A DNA stretch of 64,000 nucleotides from positions 1-64,000 of the forward strand of contig JAZRKE010000082.1 in NCBI GenBank assembly GCA_045646145.1, in the 5' to 3' direction. Shown here one piece after another: positions 50,551-58,471 of this stretch. The position numbers and the translations under genes are program-made. Each line of letters opens with the position of its first letter. Position 1 is the first letter of the stretch. The notes below the pieces were generated by a model. It did not search any database, was not told the DNA's origin, and worked only from the letters and a program-made list of their open reading frames with translations. The DNA is from SIG565 sp045646145. Lineage in GTDB: Bacteria > Bacillota > Clostridia > Oscillospirales > Acutalibacteraceae.

Positions 50551-51222
50551 ATGAATTTTGTTTTAGATATTATCATTGTTGCAATTATAGTTTTATTCAT
50601 AATAATTTCCGCCAAAAAGGGATTTGTTAAAACTATTATTGAATTTGTAGGACTTTTAGCAGCGCTTTATTTAGCTCTGACATTGAGCTCTCCTTTAGCC
50701 GATTTTACATATGATAAAGCTGTAGAGCCCACAGTTACCGTTGCCATTGATTCGGCAATAGAAAATGTGAGCGAAACTCCTGACACAACTCTTAAAGAGA
50801 CGGTGTATAATTCCCTTCCTGAATTTATTTCAAATAATATTGATTTTTCTCAGTTCGAAATTCAAGCAGGGGAGAACACCACTCAAGAAATATGCAAAAA
50901 TATTGTTAAACCAATTTCAATTTCTTTTTTGAAGGCAATATTTACACTAATTTTATTTTTAGTCTTCCGGATAGTTGTTAGTATTATTGCAAAATTACTA
51001 AATAAACTGTTCTCTTTCAGTATTATCGGTACTGCCAATTGCATTTTGGGCGGTGTTTTAGGGTTTCTAAAGGGCATAATATTTGCAGTGATTTTTGTTA
51101 TATTAGCCGAAATTTTAATTTCGTTTACAGGTGGCTTTTTTGTATTTACTCAGGAGGCTATCGACAATTCAATAATATTTAGCTTTGTTGCTAAATTTCT
51201 TCCCACAAGTTTTCTTATCTAA
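50551..51222 (+). CDS. CvpA family membrane protein
   Basis: 223 residues with four hydrophobic segments: two at the start (FVLDIIIVAIIVLFIIISAK and TIIEFVGLLAALYLAL) and two after residue 120 (FTLILFLVFRIVVSIIAKLL and GVLGFLKGIIFAVIFVILAE). KKGFVKTIIEFVG is the family motif. CvpA proteins were named for colicin V production; their general role is unclear, perhaps in envelope homeostasis. Confidence 0.8.
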   Translation: MNFVLDIIIVAIIVLFIIISAKKGFVKTIIEFVGLLAALYLALTLSSPLADFTYDKAVEPTVTVAIDSAIENVSETPDTTLKETVYNSLPEFISNNIDFSQFEIQAGENTTQEICKNIVKPISISFLKAIFTLILFLVFRIVVSIIAKLLNKLFSFSIIGTANCILGGVLGFLKGIIFAVIFVILAEILISFTGGFFVFTQEAIDNSIIFSFVAKFLPTSFLI

Positions 51223-51237
51223 AAGGAGTTTAGATTT

Positions 51238-53514
51238 TTGATGAAATTATGTTACAAATGCAAAAAAAGACCGGCGGTCGTTTTTATTTCCGACCCTACG
51301 AATCCGTCCTCTGAACCACAGGGACTTTGCCTTGTCTGTGCAAAGGAATCAGGGATTAAGCCTATTGACGATATGCTTAAAAAAATGAATATTTCGGATG
51401 AGGATATTGAACAGATGAGTGATCAGTTTATGGATATTATGTCCATAGCTGAAAATGAGGATGGCGAGGATGCTTTCTCTTTAGGAACCGCTCCGGCATT
51501 TCCTTTCTTAAATAATATTTTCGGCACCCCATCACAAGCGGGTACTGCTGGAGATAAAACTGATAAAAAAGAGAAATCCAAGGAAAAACACAAAGAGAAG
51601 AAAAGACGCTATTTAAGTCAGTATTGCACCAATCTCACCGAAAAGGCCAAATCAGGTAAGCTTGACGCAATAGTTGGCAGAGAAAACGAACTATATAGAG
51701 CTATTCAAATCCTCTCTCGTCGTTCGAAAAATAATCCTTGTTTAATTGGTGAGCCGGGTGTCGGTAAAACCGCAATTGCAGAGGGCCTTGCTCTAAAAAT
51801 AGCTTCAGGCGAGGCGCCTGCAAGACTGTTAGATAAGGAAATTTTACTTTTGGATTTAACGGGTCTTGTTGCAGGTACACAGTTTAGAGGTCAGTTTGAA
51901 AGCCGCGTTAAAGGTCTTATAGATGAAATCAAAAATGAGGGTAATATTATTCTCTTTATTGATGAAATCCATAATCTTGTTGGTGCAGGTGATTCTACCG
52001 AGGGCTCAATGAATGCTGCCAACATTCTAAAACCTGCGCTTTCTCGCGGCGAAGTTCAGGTAATCGGTGCTACCACATTTAAAGAATATCGCAAATATAT
52101 CGAAAAAGATGCCGCCTTAGAGCGTCGTTTTCAGCCAATTACTATTGAAGAGCCTTCTGTTGATGATTCCGTAAGCATTTTGATGGGGGTTAAGCGTTAT
52201 TATGAGGGCTTCCACAATGTAACGGTACCTGATGATTTAATTTCCAAGATAGTAAATCTTTCTGAACGCTATGTTAATGATCGCTTTTTACCCGATAAAG
52301 CTATTGATTTGTTAGACGAGGCTTGTGCTTGCTCGAGCCTTGCTAATAAAAATGTTGATGAGCTCTATCAGATTAATAAGAAAATCGCTGAATGCCACAT
52401 TGAAATTGAGAATTTAGAGTCAGAGCTTGATAATCCCGATTATGAAAAACTGGCAAACAGCAGAGCAAATCTTGAAAAGTACAAAAATAAAGCTGAGCTA
52501 TTATATAAACCCGCATCAGACAATGTTGTTACTGATATGGATGTTGCAAAGGTAATTGAACTTTGGACGGGAATTCCCGCAACCAAAATTCAGGAAAGCG
52601 ACCTTAAGAAACTTTCAAGACTTGAAGCTGAGATAAAGAAGAGAATTATAGGTCAGGATGAGGCGGCTCATTTGGTTGCAAACGCTGTAAAGCGGTCCCG
52701 TGTTCAGACAACACCTCACCGCAGACCCGCATCCTTTATATTTGTAGGACCTACAGGAGTAGGAAAAACAGAGCTTGTTAAGGTACTTTCTGAGCAGTTA
52801 TTCTCAACACCTGAAACAATGATAAGACTTGATATGTCCGAATATATGGAGAAGCATTCTGTATCGCGTTTAATTGGTGCGCCTCCTGGATATGTCGGAT
52901 ATGATGAGGCAGGTCAGCTTACTGAAAAAGTAAGAAGAAAACCTTATTCGGTAGTGCTTTTCGATGAAATTGAAAAGGCACACCCCGATGTTCTTAATAT
53001 TCTTCTTCAAATTTTCGATGATGGCAGAATAACCGATTCTCAGGGTCGTACAGTTAATTTTGAAAACACGATTATTGTTATGACCTCCAATGCAGGCAGT
53101 AACGATAAAGGCGGTATTGCAGGCTTTGAGAAAACAAAAGAAGATGTTTCCCGAGAGAAAGCCGTTAATGCTCTAAAAGAGTTTTTACGTCCTGAGTTTA
53201 TTGCAAGAATTGATGAAATTATTGTATTTTCTCCGCTCGGCATAGATAGTCTTAAAGGTATAACCCGACTAATGCTTGATGATTTTGCCCGCGTAATGAA
53301 AGAGAAAAATATTACCGTTACATTTACCGATAGCGTTATTGAACGATTAGCAGTAATCTCTGAGGGCGCAAAGGCAGGAGCGAGGGAACTTCGCTCAAAT
53401 ATTAGAAAATTCATTGAGGATAAGGCTGTTGATGTAATAATCAATAACTGTGACAAAACACTCAACGAAATGAATTTTGATTACAAAAATGATTTTTTAA
53501 TTAACTTTAAATAA
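51238..53514 (+). CDS. ClpE-like AAA+ ATPase with an N-terminal zinc finger
   Basis: 758 residues. The N-terminus has a zinc finger with CYKC at about 5-8 and CLVC at about 32-35, a linker of about 90 residues rich in acidic and Lys residues, and no standard Clp_N repeat. Two AAA+ modules follow: GEPGVGKTAIAEG with FIDEIHNLVGAG, then GPTGVGKTELVK with LFDEIEKAHPDV, separated by a coiled middle domain (about 370-430). IAGFEK after the SNAG motif may be the ClpP-contact loop. The zinc finger argues for ClpE rather than ClpC. TTG 51238 is nine bases from AAGGAG; the adjacent ATG 51241 is also possible. Confidence 0.85.
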   Translation: MMKLCYKCKKRPAVVFISDPTNPSSEPQGLCLVCAKESGIKPIDDMLKKMNISDEDIEQMSDQFMDIMSIAENEDGEDAFSLGTAPAFPFLNNIFGTPSQAGTAGDKTDKKEKSKEKHKEKKRRYLSQYCTNLTEKAKSGKLDAIVGRENELYRAIQILSRRSKNNPCLIGEPGVGKTAIAEGLALKIASGEAPARLLDKEILLLDLTGLVAGTQFRGQFESRVKGLIDEIKNEGNIILFIDEIHNLVGAGDSTEGSMNAANILKPALSRGEVQVIGATTFKEYRKYIEKDAALERRFQPITIEEPSVDDSVSILMGVKRYYEGFHNVTVPDDLISKIVNLSERYVNDRFLPDKAIDLLDEACACSSLANKNVDELYQINKKIAECHIEIENLESELDNPDYEKLANSRANLEKYKNKAELLYKPASDNVVTDMDVAKVIELWTGIPATKIQESDLKKLSRLEAEIKKRIIGQDEAAHLVANAVKRSRVQTTPHRRPASFIFVGPTGVGKTELVKVLSEQLFSTPETMIRLDMSEYMEKHSVSRLIGAPPGYVGYDEAGQLTEKVRRKPYSVVLFDEIEKAHPDVLNILLQIFDDGRITDSQGRTVNFENTIIVMTSNAGSNDKGGIAGFEKTKEDVSREKAVNALKEFLRPEFIARIDEIIVFSPLGIDSLKGITRLMLDDFARVMKEKNITVTFTDSVIERLAVISEGAKAGARELRSNIRKFIEDKAVDVIINNCDKTLNEMNFDYKNDFLINFK

Positions 53515-53528
53515 TTTCAATTTTTTGC

Positions 53529-53557
53529 TTGACTATCGGCAGGAACTGTGGTATTAT
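53529..53557 (+). promoter_or_regulatory. Promoter of tRNA-Gly
   Basis: TTGACT at 53529-53534, 17-base spacer and TATTAT at 53552-53557; overlapping TATAAT at 53555-53560 would give a 20-base spacer. Confidence 0.6.
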
Positions 53558-53574
53558 AATTCTTGCCGATTCTT

Positions 53575-53649
53575 GCGGGTGTAGTTCAATGGCTAGAATC
53601 CCAGCCTTCCAAGCTGGTCGTGTGGGTTCGATTCCCATCACCCGCTCCA
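53575..53649 (+). tRNA. tRNA-Gly (UCC)
   Basis: Acceptor GCGGGTG / CACCCGC, anticodon loop CTTCCAA giving UCC, T-arm GTGGGTTCGATTCCCAT, discriminator T, CCA encoded. Confidence 0.96.
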
Positions 53650-53650
53650 A

Positions 53651-53700
53651 AAAGAAACGACAATTTTCGACAAGAAGATTGTCGTTTCTTTTTGTTCTTT
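53651..53700 (+). terminator. Terminator after tRNA-Gly
   Basis: AAAGAAACGACAA / TTGTCGTTTCTTT hairpin followed by TTGTTCTTTT. Confidence 0.85.
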
Positions 53701-53784
53701 TAACTGTTCTCTTTTCTTTTTTCTTTCCTCTCTAAAATTGTCGTTTCTAGATAATTGATAAGGGAGAAGAGATAAAAGAAAAGG

Positions 53785-53803
53785 CGCTTTGCTATGCAAA
53801 GCG
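53785..53803. repeat. Perfect short inverted repeat
   Basis: CGCTTTGC-TAT-GCAAAGCG directly before the TTGATT box of the next promoter; may be a cryptic operator or terminator without a T run. Confidence 0.4.
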
Positions 53804-53832
53804 TTGATTTAAAGAATGAATTATGATATAAT
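53804..53832 (+). promoter_or_regulatory. Promoter of the four-helix-bundle pseudogene
   Basis: TTGATT at 53804-53809, 17-base spacer, TATAAT at 53827-53832, 20 bases before the ATG. Well preserved although the gene is interrupted. Confidence 0.65.
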
Positions 53833-53851
53833 TCATTTAGAGGTGAAAGTA

Positions 53852-54202
53852 ATGAACAGTCCATTACTTGATAAATCTCTTGATTTTGCAACAAAAATAG
53901 TTTAATTTTACGAAGATTATTCTAAAATAAGAAAAGATACAACTATTGCAAAACAATTACTCCGTTCTGCCACTAATGTTGGTGAAAATATAAATGAAGC
54001 AATTTATGGTAACAGTAAAGCTGATTTTATTTCTAAACTACATATTTCTCTTAAAGAAACCGGCGAAAGTATTTATTGGCTTACATCATTAAAAAGAACA
54101 AAGTTGATTGATTATAACTTTGATGATTTACTTTTTCTCGCTGAAGAAATTAAAAGAATGTTGATAGCATCATTAAACACCGCAAAGGAGAATAACAAAT
54201 GA
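53852..54202 (+). pseudogene. Four-helix-bundle (23S rRNA IVS-type) protein, interrupted by a stop
   Basis: Reads MNSPLLDKSLDFATKIV, then TAA at 53903-53905, then continues in the same frame as FYEDYSKIRKDTTIAKQLLR, SATNVGENINEA, SKADFISKLHISLKETGES and LLFLAEEIKRMLIASL to TGA at 54200. These blocks are the signature of the four-helix-bundle S23/IVP family. The full frame would be 116 codons, the family length. Only one substitution (for example CAA or AAA to TAA) breaks it, so decay is recent, or the stop is read through. AGAGGTG precedes the ATG. Confidence 0.8.
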
Positions 54203-54427
54203 AAAAAAGTTCTTTTAATTCTTTTTGTGTTGATAATAGTTTTATGTGGTTGTAAAAATACAAATTATAGAGAACAGATTTTCTCCTTGGTTGAAGGAAA
54301 TAATATAATTCTAAATCAATATATTATTGAAAACGATTTCATAGGGAATATTCCATATGAAATTGCAAATCTATACATTAAGGAAATCGAAGTTGTTGAT
54401 AATAACAGAATAAATTCGGGCCTGTAG
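54199..54427 (+). pseudogene. Small lipoprotein gene, frameshifted and cut by tRNA-Ala
   Basis: A perfect AAAGGAG site precedes ATG 54199. The frame from that ATG dies after 18 codons, but a shift of one base in the run of seven As restores KVLLILFVLIIVLCGC, a lipoprotein signal with an LCGC lipobox, followed by KNTNYREQIFSLVEGNNII. The second frame runs to TAG at 54425-54427, already inside tRNA-Ala. The gene is therefore both shifted at a homopolymer and lacking its natural 3' end. It overlaps the preceding gene by four bases, so they formed an operon. Function unknown. Confidence 0.6.
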
Positions 54428-54493
54428 CTCAGTTGGTAGAGTGTTCGGTTCGCATCCGAAAGGTCGAGGGTTCGACTCCCTTCAGGTCCACCA
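54418..54493 (+). tRNA. tRNA-Ala (CGC)
   Basis: Acceptor GGGCCTG / CAGGTCC with the G3-U70 wobble that identifies tRNA-Ala, anticodon stem TTCGG / CCGAA with loop TTCGCAT giving CGC, T-arm GAGGGTTCGACTCCC, ACCA encoded. No obvious promoter directly upstream. A CGC-anticodon alanine tRNA is uncommon in low-GC Firmicutes. Confidence 0.88.
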
Positions 54494-54499
54494 TAACGC

Positions 54500-54538
54500 G
54501 CAAAGACGAACTCTTTATATCGTAAAGAACGTCTTTGC
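54500..54538. repeat. Long hairpin after tRNA-Ala
   Basis: GCAAAGACG..TCTTTA-TATCG-TAAAGA..CGTCTTTGC, a nearly continuous stem of about 15 pairs without a T run. May assist tRNA 3' processing or termination. Confidence 0.55.
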
Positions 54539-54548
54539 CTTTACAGAA

Positions 54549-54594
54549 GAAATACCACCTAAGCCTTAATTGGCTTGGGTGGTATTTCTTTTCT
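54549..54594 (+). terminator. Terminator downstream of tRNA-Ala
   Basis: GAAATACCACCTAAGCC pairs with GGCTTGGGTGGTATTTC over a six-base loop, followed by TTTTCT. Confidence 0.8.
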
Positions 54595-54693
54595 ATAACG
54601 TTTGAAGTTGTTCAAGCAATTACTTTTAATGTTGAAATTGCATGAGAATTACCGTATAATAATATCATTATGCGGACTAAAAAGGGGAAAAAT

Positions 54694-55395
54694 ATGGAAA
54701 ACACTAAAAGACGCAAAAAAATATCGGCTATATTTGATGTTTTTGGCTATTCCTTAATAGGAATACTTTCTTACATTTTTGGACTTTTTCTTCAAGACTA
54801 TAATACAAGCAATCATTATATATTGGAATCAATAAAATGTTTTTCGCCACTCGGACAATTAATTATTGCAACAATACTATTTCAGTTAGTTTTAATCCTA
54901 TCTTTTGGTAAAATATATGCTAGTTCCATACTATGCACAAATACAAAAACTATTCCGTATAAAGTTTTCAAAATATGTATTTGGGTTCTGTTTTTTGTAT
55001 TGTTTTTAATATTGGTTACTATCAAACATGTATATGGCGGTTCCTTTGTATTATTTTTGATTAATGTAGCAATTCTTGTTGGAATATACCTACTAAATTA
55101 TTTAGTTTACAAAATCAAGTTAAATATTGAAAAAAACAAGGAATTAAAAAAGACTTCAAGATATGTTTTAGTATGTCCTGCTATTTTGATGGTGGGCGTG
55201 AACATTTATTATGGTTCTAACATATGCGATTTTATCGAAGGAAATAATTACAACATTTATGTTGGCTTGGTATTTTTACTGTTTTTCGTATTTATGTACT
55301 TTTTTAATTCAAAAAAACTTTTTCCATATATTCTATTTGTTTTTGTTTTTTTAATTATGGGTCTTTTAGCATTACCGGTTAATACTTGTTTTTGA
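54694..55395 (+). CDS. Unrecognised multi-pass membrane protein
   Basis: 233 residues. Short basic N-terminus (KRRKKIS) and about seven hydrophobic segments; charged loops are short (LNIEKNKELKKTSRY, DFIEGNNYNIY). I do not recognise a family. AT-rich, Asn- and Phe-rich composition sets it apart from the flanking housekeeping genes. ATG 54694 lies about eight bases after AAGGGG; in-frame ATG 54670 has no site. It ends two bases before a truncated recombinase, so it may be cargo of the element that carried that recombinase. Confidence 0.6.
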   Translation: MENTKRRKKISAIFDVFGYSLIGILSYIFGLFLQDYNTSNHYILESIKCFSPLGQLIIATILFQLVLILSFGKIYASSILCTNTKTIPYKVFKICIWVLFFVLFLILVTIKHVYGGSFVLFLINVAILVGIYLLNYLVYKIKLNIEKNKELKKTSRYVLVCPAILMVGVNIYYGSNICDFIEGNNYNIYVGLVFLLFFVFMYFFNSKKLFPYILFVFVFLIMGLLALPVNTCF

Positions 55396-55396
55396 T

Positions 55397-56437
55397 TTGT
55401 ATGCACAGGGACAGACGATTGCTCAAATCGTTCGGGAATTAAATACGAGAGGTCACCGCACCTTAAAAGGCAGACCGTTTACCCACAATAGTTTGCGGAC
55501 TATGCTGAAAAACGAAAAGTATATCGGTATTTATACTTATAAGGATGAAGTGCGTTTAGAAAATGCTATTCCTCCTATCGTAGACACTGCAACATTTTAT
55601 AAGGTTCAGGAAATGCTTAAATACAATCAGCGTGCTGCCGCACACAGGAATGCCAAAGTAGAGTATCTGCTAACCGAAAAATTATTTTGCGGCAAGTGCG
55701 GTGCTATGATGGTAGGAGTAAGCGGAACAAGCAAAACCGGTAACCGTCATCACTATTACTACTGTCATAATCAGCGCAAAAAGTTGTGTACTAAAAAGCC
55801 GGTTCGCCAAGTATGGATTGAAAATCTTGTATTAGAATACATAATTAATCTCGTAAAAGATGAAGATATGATCGAGTTCATTGCAGAAAATACGTATCAG
55901 TATTATTTGGAGCAAAATACGGAAACGTCATATACCGAATCTTTAAGACAAGCTCTTGCGGATATTGAAAAATCCATCGCTAATTTGGTGAGAGCTATCG
56001 AGCAAGGAATTATCAATGAAGCCACCAAGAACCGTATGGATGAGCTTGAGGAACAGAAAGGCGAAATAAAAATTGCGTTAGCAGAAGCCCGCCTTAAAGA
56101 AAATCTTGGGCTCAACAAAGAACGTATACTACATTTTCTGCATCAGTTCACCAATATGGATTATACGGACATCGAGTGTCAGAAGCGCTTGATCAAAATC
56201 TTTTTAAACTCAGTTTTTGTATATGATGATAAGGTAGTATTGACCTTCAACTATTCCGGAGATAATCGAACTATTACCTTAAAGGAGATTGACGCCGGAT
56301 TAGAGCAGGGCGTTCGACTACCCCGTGCGTTGAGCCACCAAGAAAAAGCATCGACTTTGTCGGTGCTTTTTTCAATGAAATTAACCTTTCGACGAGTGAA
56401 ATATCTTTGTTATGAAATACTTACGCGTGTGAAATAA
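55397..56437 (+). pseudogene. Large serine recombinase lacking its catalytic domain
   Basis: 346 codons of the C-terminal part of a large serine recombinase. The Recombinase domain is present (LYAQGQTIAQIVRELNTRGH, FTHNSLRTMLKNEKYIGIY), then the zinc ribbon (CGKCG, and CHNQRKKLC) and a coiled coil around 180-240. The N-terminal resolvase domain with the catalytic Ser and its Arg residues (about 150-180 residues) is missing; the sequence before 55397 belongs to the membrane protein. The only start is TTG without a binding site. It is a relic of an integrated element. Confidence 0.85.
56344..56374 (+). terminator. Terminator-like hairpin inside the recombinase 3' end
   Basis: AAAAAGCATCGAC / GTCGGTGCTTTTTT lies inside the last 30 codons of the recombinase frame. 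It suggests that the natural gene ended near here and that the extra codons after it come from a junction. Confidence 0.5.
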
Positions 56438-56679
56438 TTGCTTTGCAAACCTTAAGAGGCTAATTTTATTTAATATTCGATGTTTAAACACTTAGGTCAA
56501 GATAAATAAAGATTTATAATTTGTACAACCTTAAAATAGTCTTTGCGACTTTAGTTGAATAAATTTTTGCTTTATATTCTTTTTATTTAATTTTCATCAT
56601 AAACCTAACAGTGTTTTATGCGGTTACTTCGTTATTCTACACAAAATTTTTAGTAAATTTTTGAAATTTATAAAAATGC
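56438..56679. other. AT-rich intergenic stretch
   Basis: No gene or RNA recognised between the recombinase relic and the sigma-factor promoter. Several runs of A and T; it probably contains the right boundary of the accessory patch, but no repeat matching another position in the window was seen. Confidence 0.45.
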
Positions 56680-56708
56680 TTGACAAAATTTATAAATTAA
56701 GTTAATAT
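56680..56708 (+). promoter_or_regulatory. Promoter of the SigH-like gene
   Basis: TTGACA at 56680-56685, 17-base spacer and TAATAT at 56703-56708, 31 bases before the ATG. Confidence 0.75.
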
Positions 56709-56738
56709 GTTATATATAGTTTAAAAATTGGAGCAAAT

Positions 56739-57290
56739 ATGGATTATTGCCGCAAAACCGACGAAGAACTCATTAAACTGATTAAAAATGGGGACAATGA
56801 AAGTTTACAAACCTTAATCAAAAAGTATAATGGAATAATTCATAAAAAAGCCTCTGTTCTTTGCCCATTTGCCGATACTGACGATATGGTGCAAGAGGGG
56901 ATAATAGCTCTGTATTCAGCGGTTAATGTTTATGACGAGTCGCTTTCTTCGTTCTCAACATTTGCTAACCTCTGTATTGAGCGCAGTATGATTAATGCTT
57001 ACCGTAAAATTTTCAGTAAAAAAAATATTTCTCATAATACTGCGGTTTCAATAGATGAAATAGAAAAACCTGTAACTGCCACACCCGAGTCCCTTATAAT
57101 CGAAAAGGAGGACTGTCTGGCTTTTACCGCGAAAATTAAAAATGCACTTTCAGCATTTGAATATAAGGTTTTGTGCGAATACCTAAATAACAGGTCTTAT
57201 GACGTAATAGCACTGAATCTTAATTCCGATAAAAAGGCGATTGATAATGCTATGGTGCGCCTGAGACACAAAATAAAGGCTATTAGTTAG
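56739..57290 (+). CDS. Sigma-70 family RNA polymerase sigma factor, SigH-like
   Basis: 183 residues. Region 2 is clear: LIKKYNGIIHKKA, DTDDMVQEGIIALYSAVNVY and FSTFANLCIERSMINAYRK, the core-binding and -10 recognition helices. Region 4 is shorter and weaker (LSAFEYKVLCEYLNNRSYDV, then NSDKKAIDNAMVRLRHKIK). No region 3 or 1. This order and the Y.. EG.. pattern resemble sigma-H (Spo0H) of Clostridia, which feeds the Spo0A pathway, but Clostridia SigH is usually about 210 residues. A related minor sigma factor is the alternative. Confidence 0.75.
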   Translation: MDYCRKTDEELIKLIKNGDNESLQTLIKKYNGIIHKKASVLCPFADTDDMVQEGIIALYSAVNVYDESLSSFSTFANLCIERSMINAYRKIFSKKNISHNTAVSIDEIEKPVTATPESLIIEKEDCLAFTAKIKNALSAFEYKVLCEYLNNRSYDVIALNLNSDKKAIDNAMVRLRHKIKAIS

Positions 57291-57352
57291 CTTTTATTAT
57301 AAATTTCACAGTTTACTGTGTAAAACGAAAATCAAGAGAGAGGTAACAAGAG

Positions 57353-57646
57353 ATGTTTGAGGACAAGACTTTAGTTTGCAAAGACTGTGGCGAAGAATTC
57401 GTTTTCACTGCTCGTGAGCAGGAATTCTATGAGTCAAAAGGCTTTGTAAACGAGCCCCAGCGTTGCAAGCCTTGCCGCGACAAACGTAAGAATGCCGGCA
57501 GAGCTCCGCGTGAATTACACGAAGCTACCTGCAATGCTTGCGGTGGAGTTGCAAAGGTTCCCTTCATTCCGCGCGATGACCGTCCGGTTTATTGCAGCGA
57601 GTGCTTTGCTAAGATGAAGGAAGCAGAAAATGCTGATGCAGAATAA
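57353..57646 (+). CDS. Zinc-ribbon protein with four CxxC pairs
   Basis: 97 residues. CKDCGEEF at about 10, CKPCRDKR at about 39, CNACGG at about 61 and CSECF at about 83 can form two zinc ribbons; the spacing and the VFTAREQEFYESKGF segment between the first two pairs match the CxxC-x17-CxxC zinc-ribbon proteins of Firmicutes. Ends in a Glu/Ala-rich tail. Function unknown, perhaps nucleic acid binding. Start ATG behind GAGAGAGG, monocistronic. Confidence 0.8.
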   Translation: MFEDKTLVCKDCGEEFVFTAREQEFYESKGFVNEPQRCKPCRDKRKNAGRAPRELHEATCNACGGVAKVPFIPRDDRPVYCSECFAKMKEAENADAE

Positions 57647-57673
57647 TTATATTTACATAATATAAATATTCGT

Positions 57674-57705
57674 ACCGCCCATTAATAAATGGGCGGTTTT
57701 TCTTT
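57674..57705 (+). terminator. Terminator after the zinc-ribbon gene
   Basis: ACCGCCCATT / AATGGGCGGT hairpin followed by TTTTCTTT. Confidence 0.88.
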
Positions 57706-57776
57706 AAAATTCACATATTATTAATACAATTTTACTCTTTATACTTTAAAATATTCTAAAAGAAAGGAGCATTACA

Positions 57777-58463
57777 ATGTCTACCGAAAAAATTTTAATT
57801 GTTGATGATGATACAAATATTTGCGACCTTTTAAAATTATATATAGAAAAGGACGGTTTTACCGCCATTACCGCTAATGATGGATTAACAGCCGTTAAGC
57901 TCAATGAGAGCGAAAGGCCAGACTTAATTTTACTTGATATTATGCTCCCTGGTCTTGATGGGTGGCAGGTTTGCCGTGAAATCAGAAAAACATCAAGTGT
58001 TCCCATTATTTTAGTTACTGCAAAAGGCGAAGTGTTCGATAAGGTTTTAGGTCTTGAACTAGGTGCTGATGACTACATAACCAAACCATTTAATACTAAA
58101 GAGGTCGTGGCAAGAATCAAGGCGGTACTCCGCCGAAGCACTAAAGAAAGTGAACACTCTACAAAAGAGGTTTCATTTGATAAACTTAAAATCAACCTGA
58201 CAAATTATGAATTGATAGTTGAGGGTAAATCAATAGATACGCCTCCAAAGGAACTCGAGTTAATTTATCATCTAGCCAGTAATCCGAATCGCGTTTTCAC
58301 GCGCGATCAACTTCTTGATGAGGTTTGGGGTTTTGATTATTACGGAGATTCAAGAACTGTAGATGTTCATGTTAAAAGACTTCGCGAAAAGCTTGAAGGA
58401 GTTTCATCAAATTGGGAACTCAAGACGGTTTGGGGAGTTGGCTATAAATTTGAAGTTAAATAA
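57777..58463 (+). CDS. OmpR/PhoB-family response regulator
   Basis: 228 residues. Receiver domain with acidic pair in ILIVDDDTN, phosphoacceptor Asp in LILLDIMLPGLDGWQ (about residue 54), Lys in YITKPFN; a C-terminal winged helix with LIYHLASNPNRVFTRDQLLD and SRTVDVHVKRLREKL. It pairs with the histidine kinase nine bases downstream and with an HtrA-type protease, an arrangement typical of envelope-stress systems. ATG follows AAGGAGC. Confidence 0.93.
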   Translation: MSTEKILIVDDDTNICDLLKLYIEKDGFTAITANDGLTAVKLNESERPDLILLDIMLPGLDGWQVCREIRKTSSVPIILVTAKGEVFDKVLGLELGADDYITKPFNTKEVVARIKAVLRRSTKESEHSTKEVSFDKLKINLTNYELIVEGKSIDTPPKELELIYHLASNPNRVFTRDQLLDEVWGFDYYGDSRTVDVHVKRLREKLEGVSSNWELKTVWGVGYKFEVK

Positions 58464-58471
58464 GGGAAAAT

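Noticed and set aside
53852..54202. Presence of a 23S rRNA intervening sequence at the helix-bundle gene
   Set aside because: No rRNA sequence flanks the gene; the family also occurs as free-standing genes.
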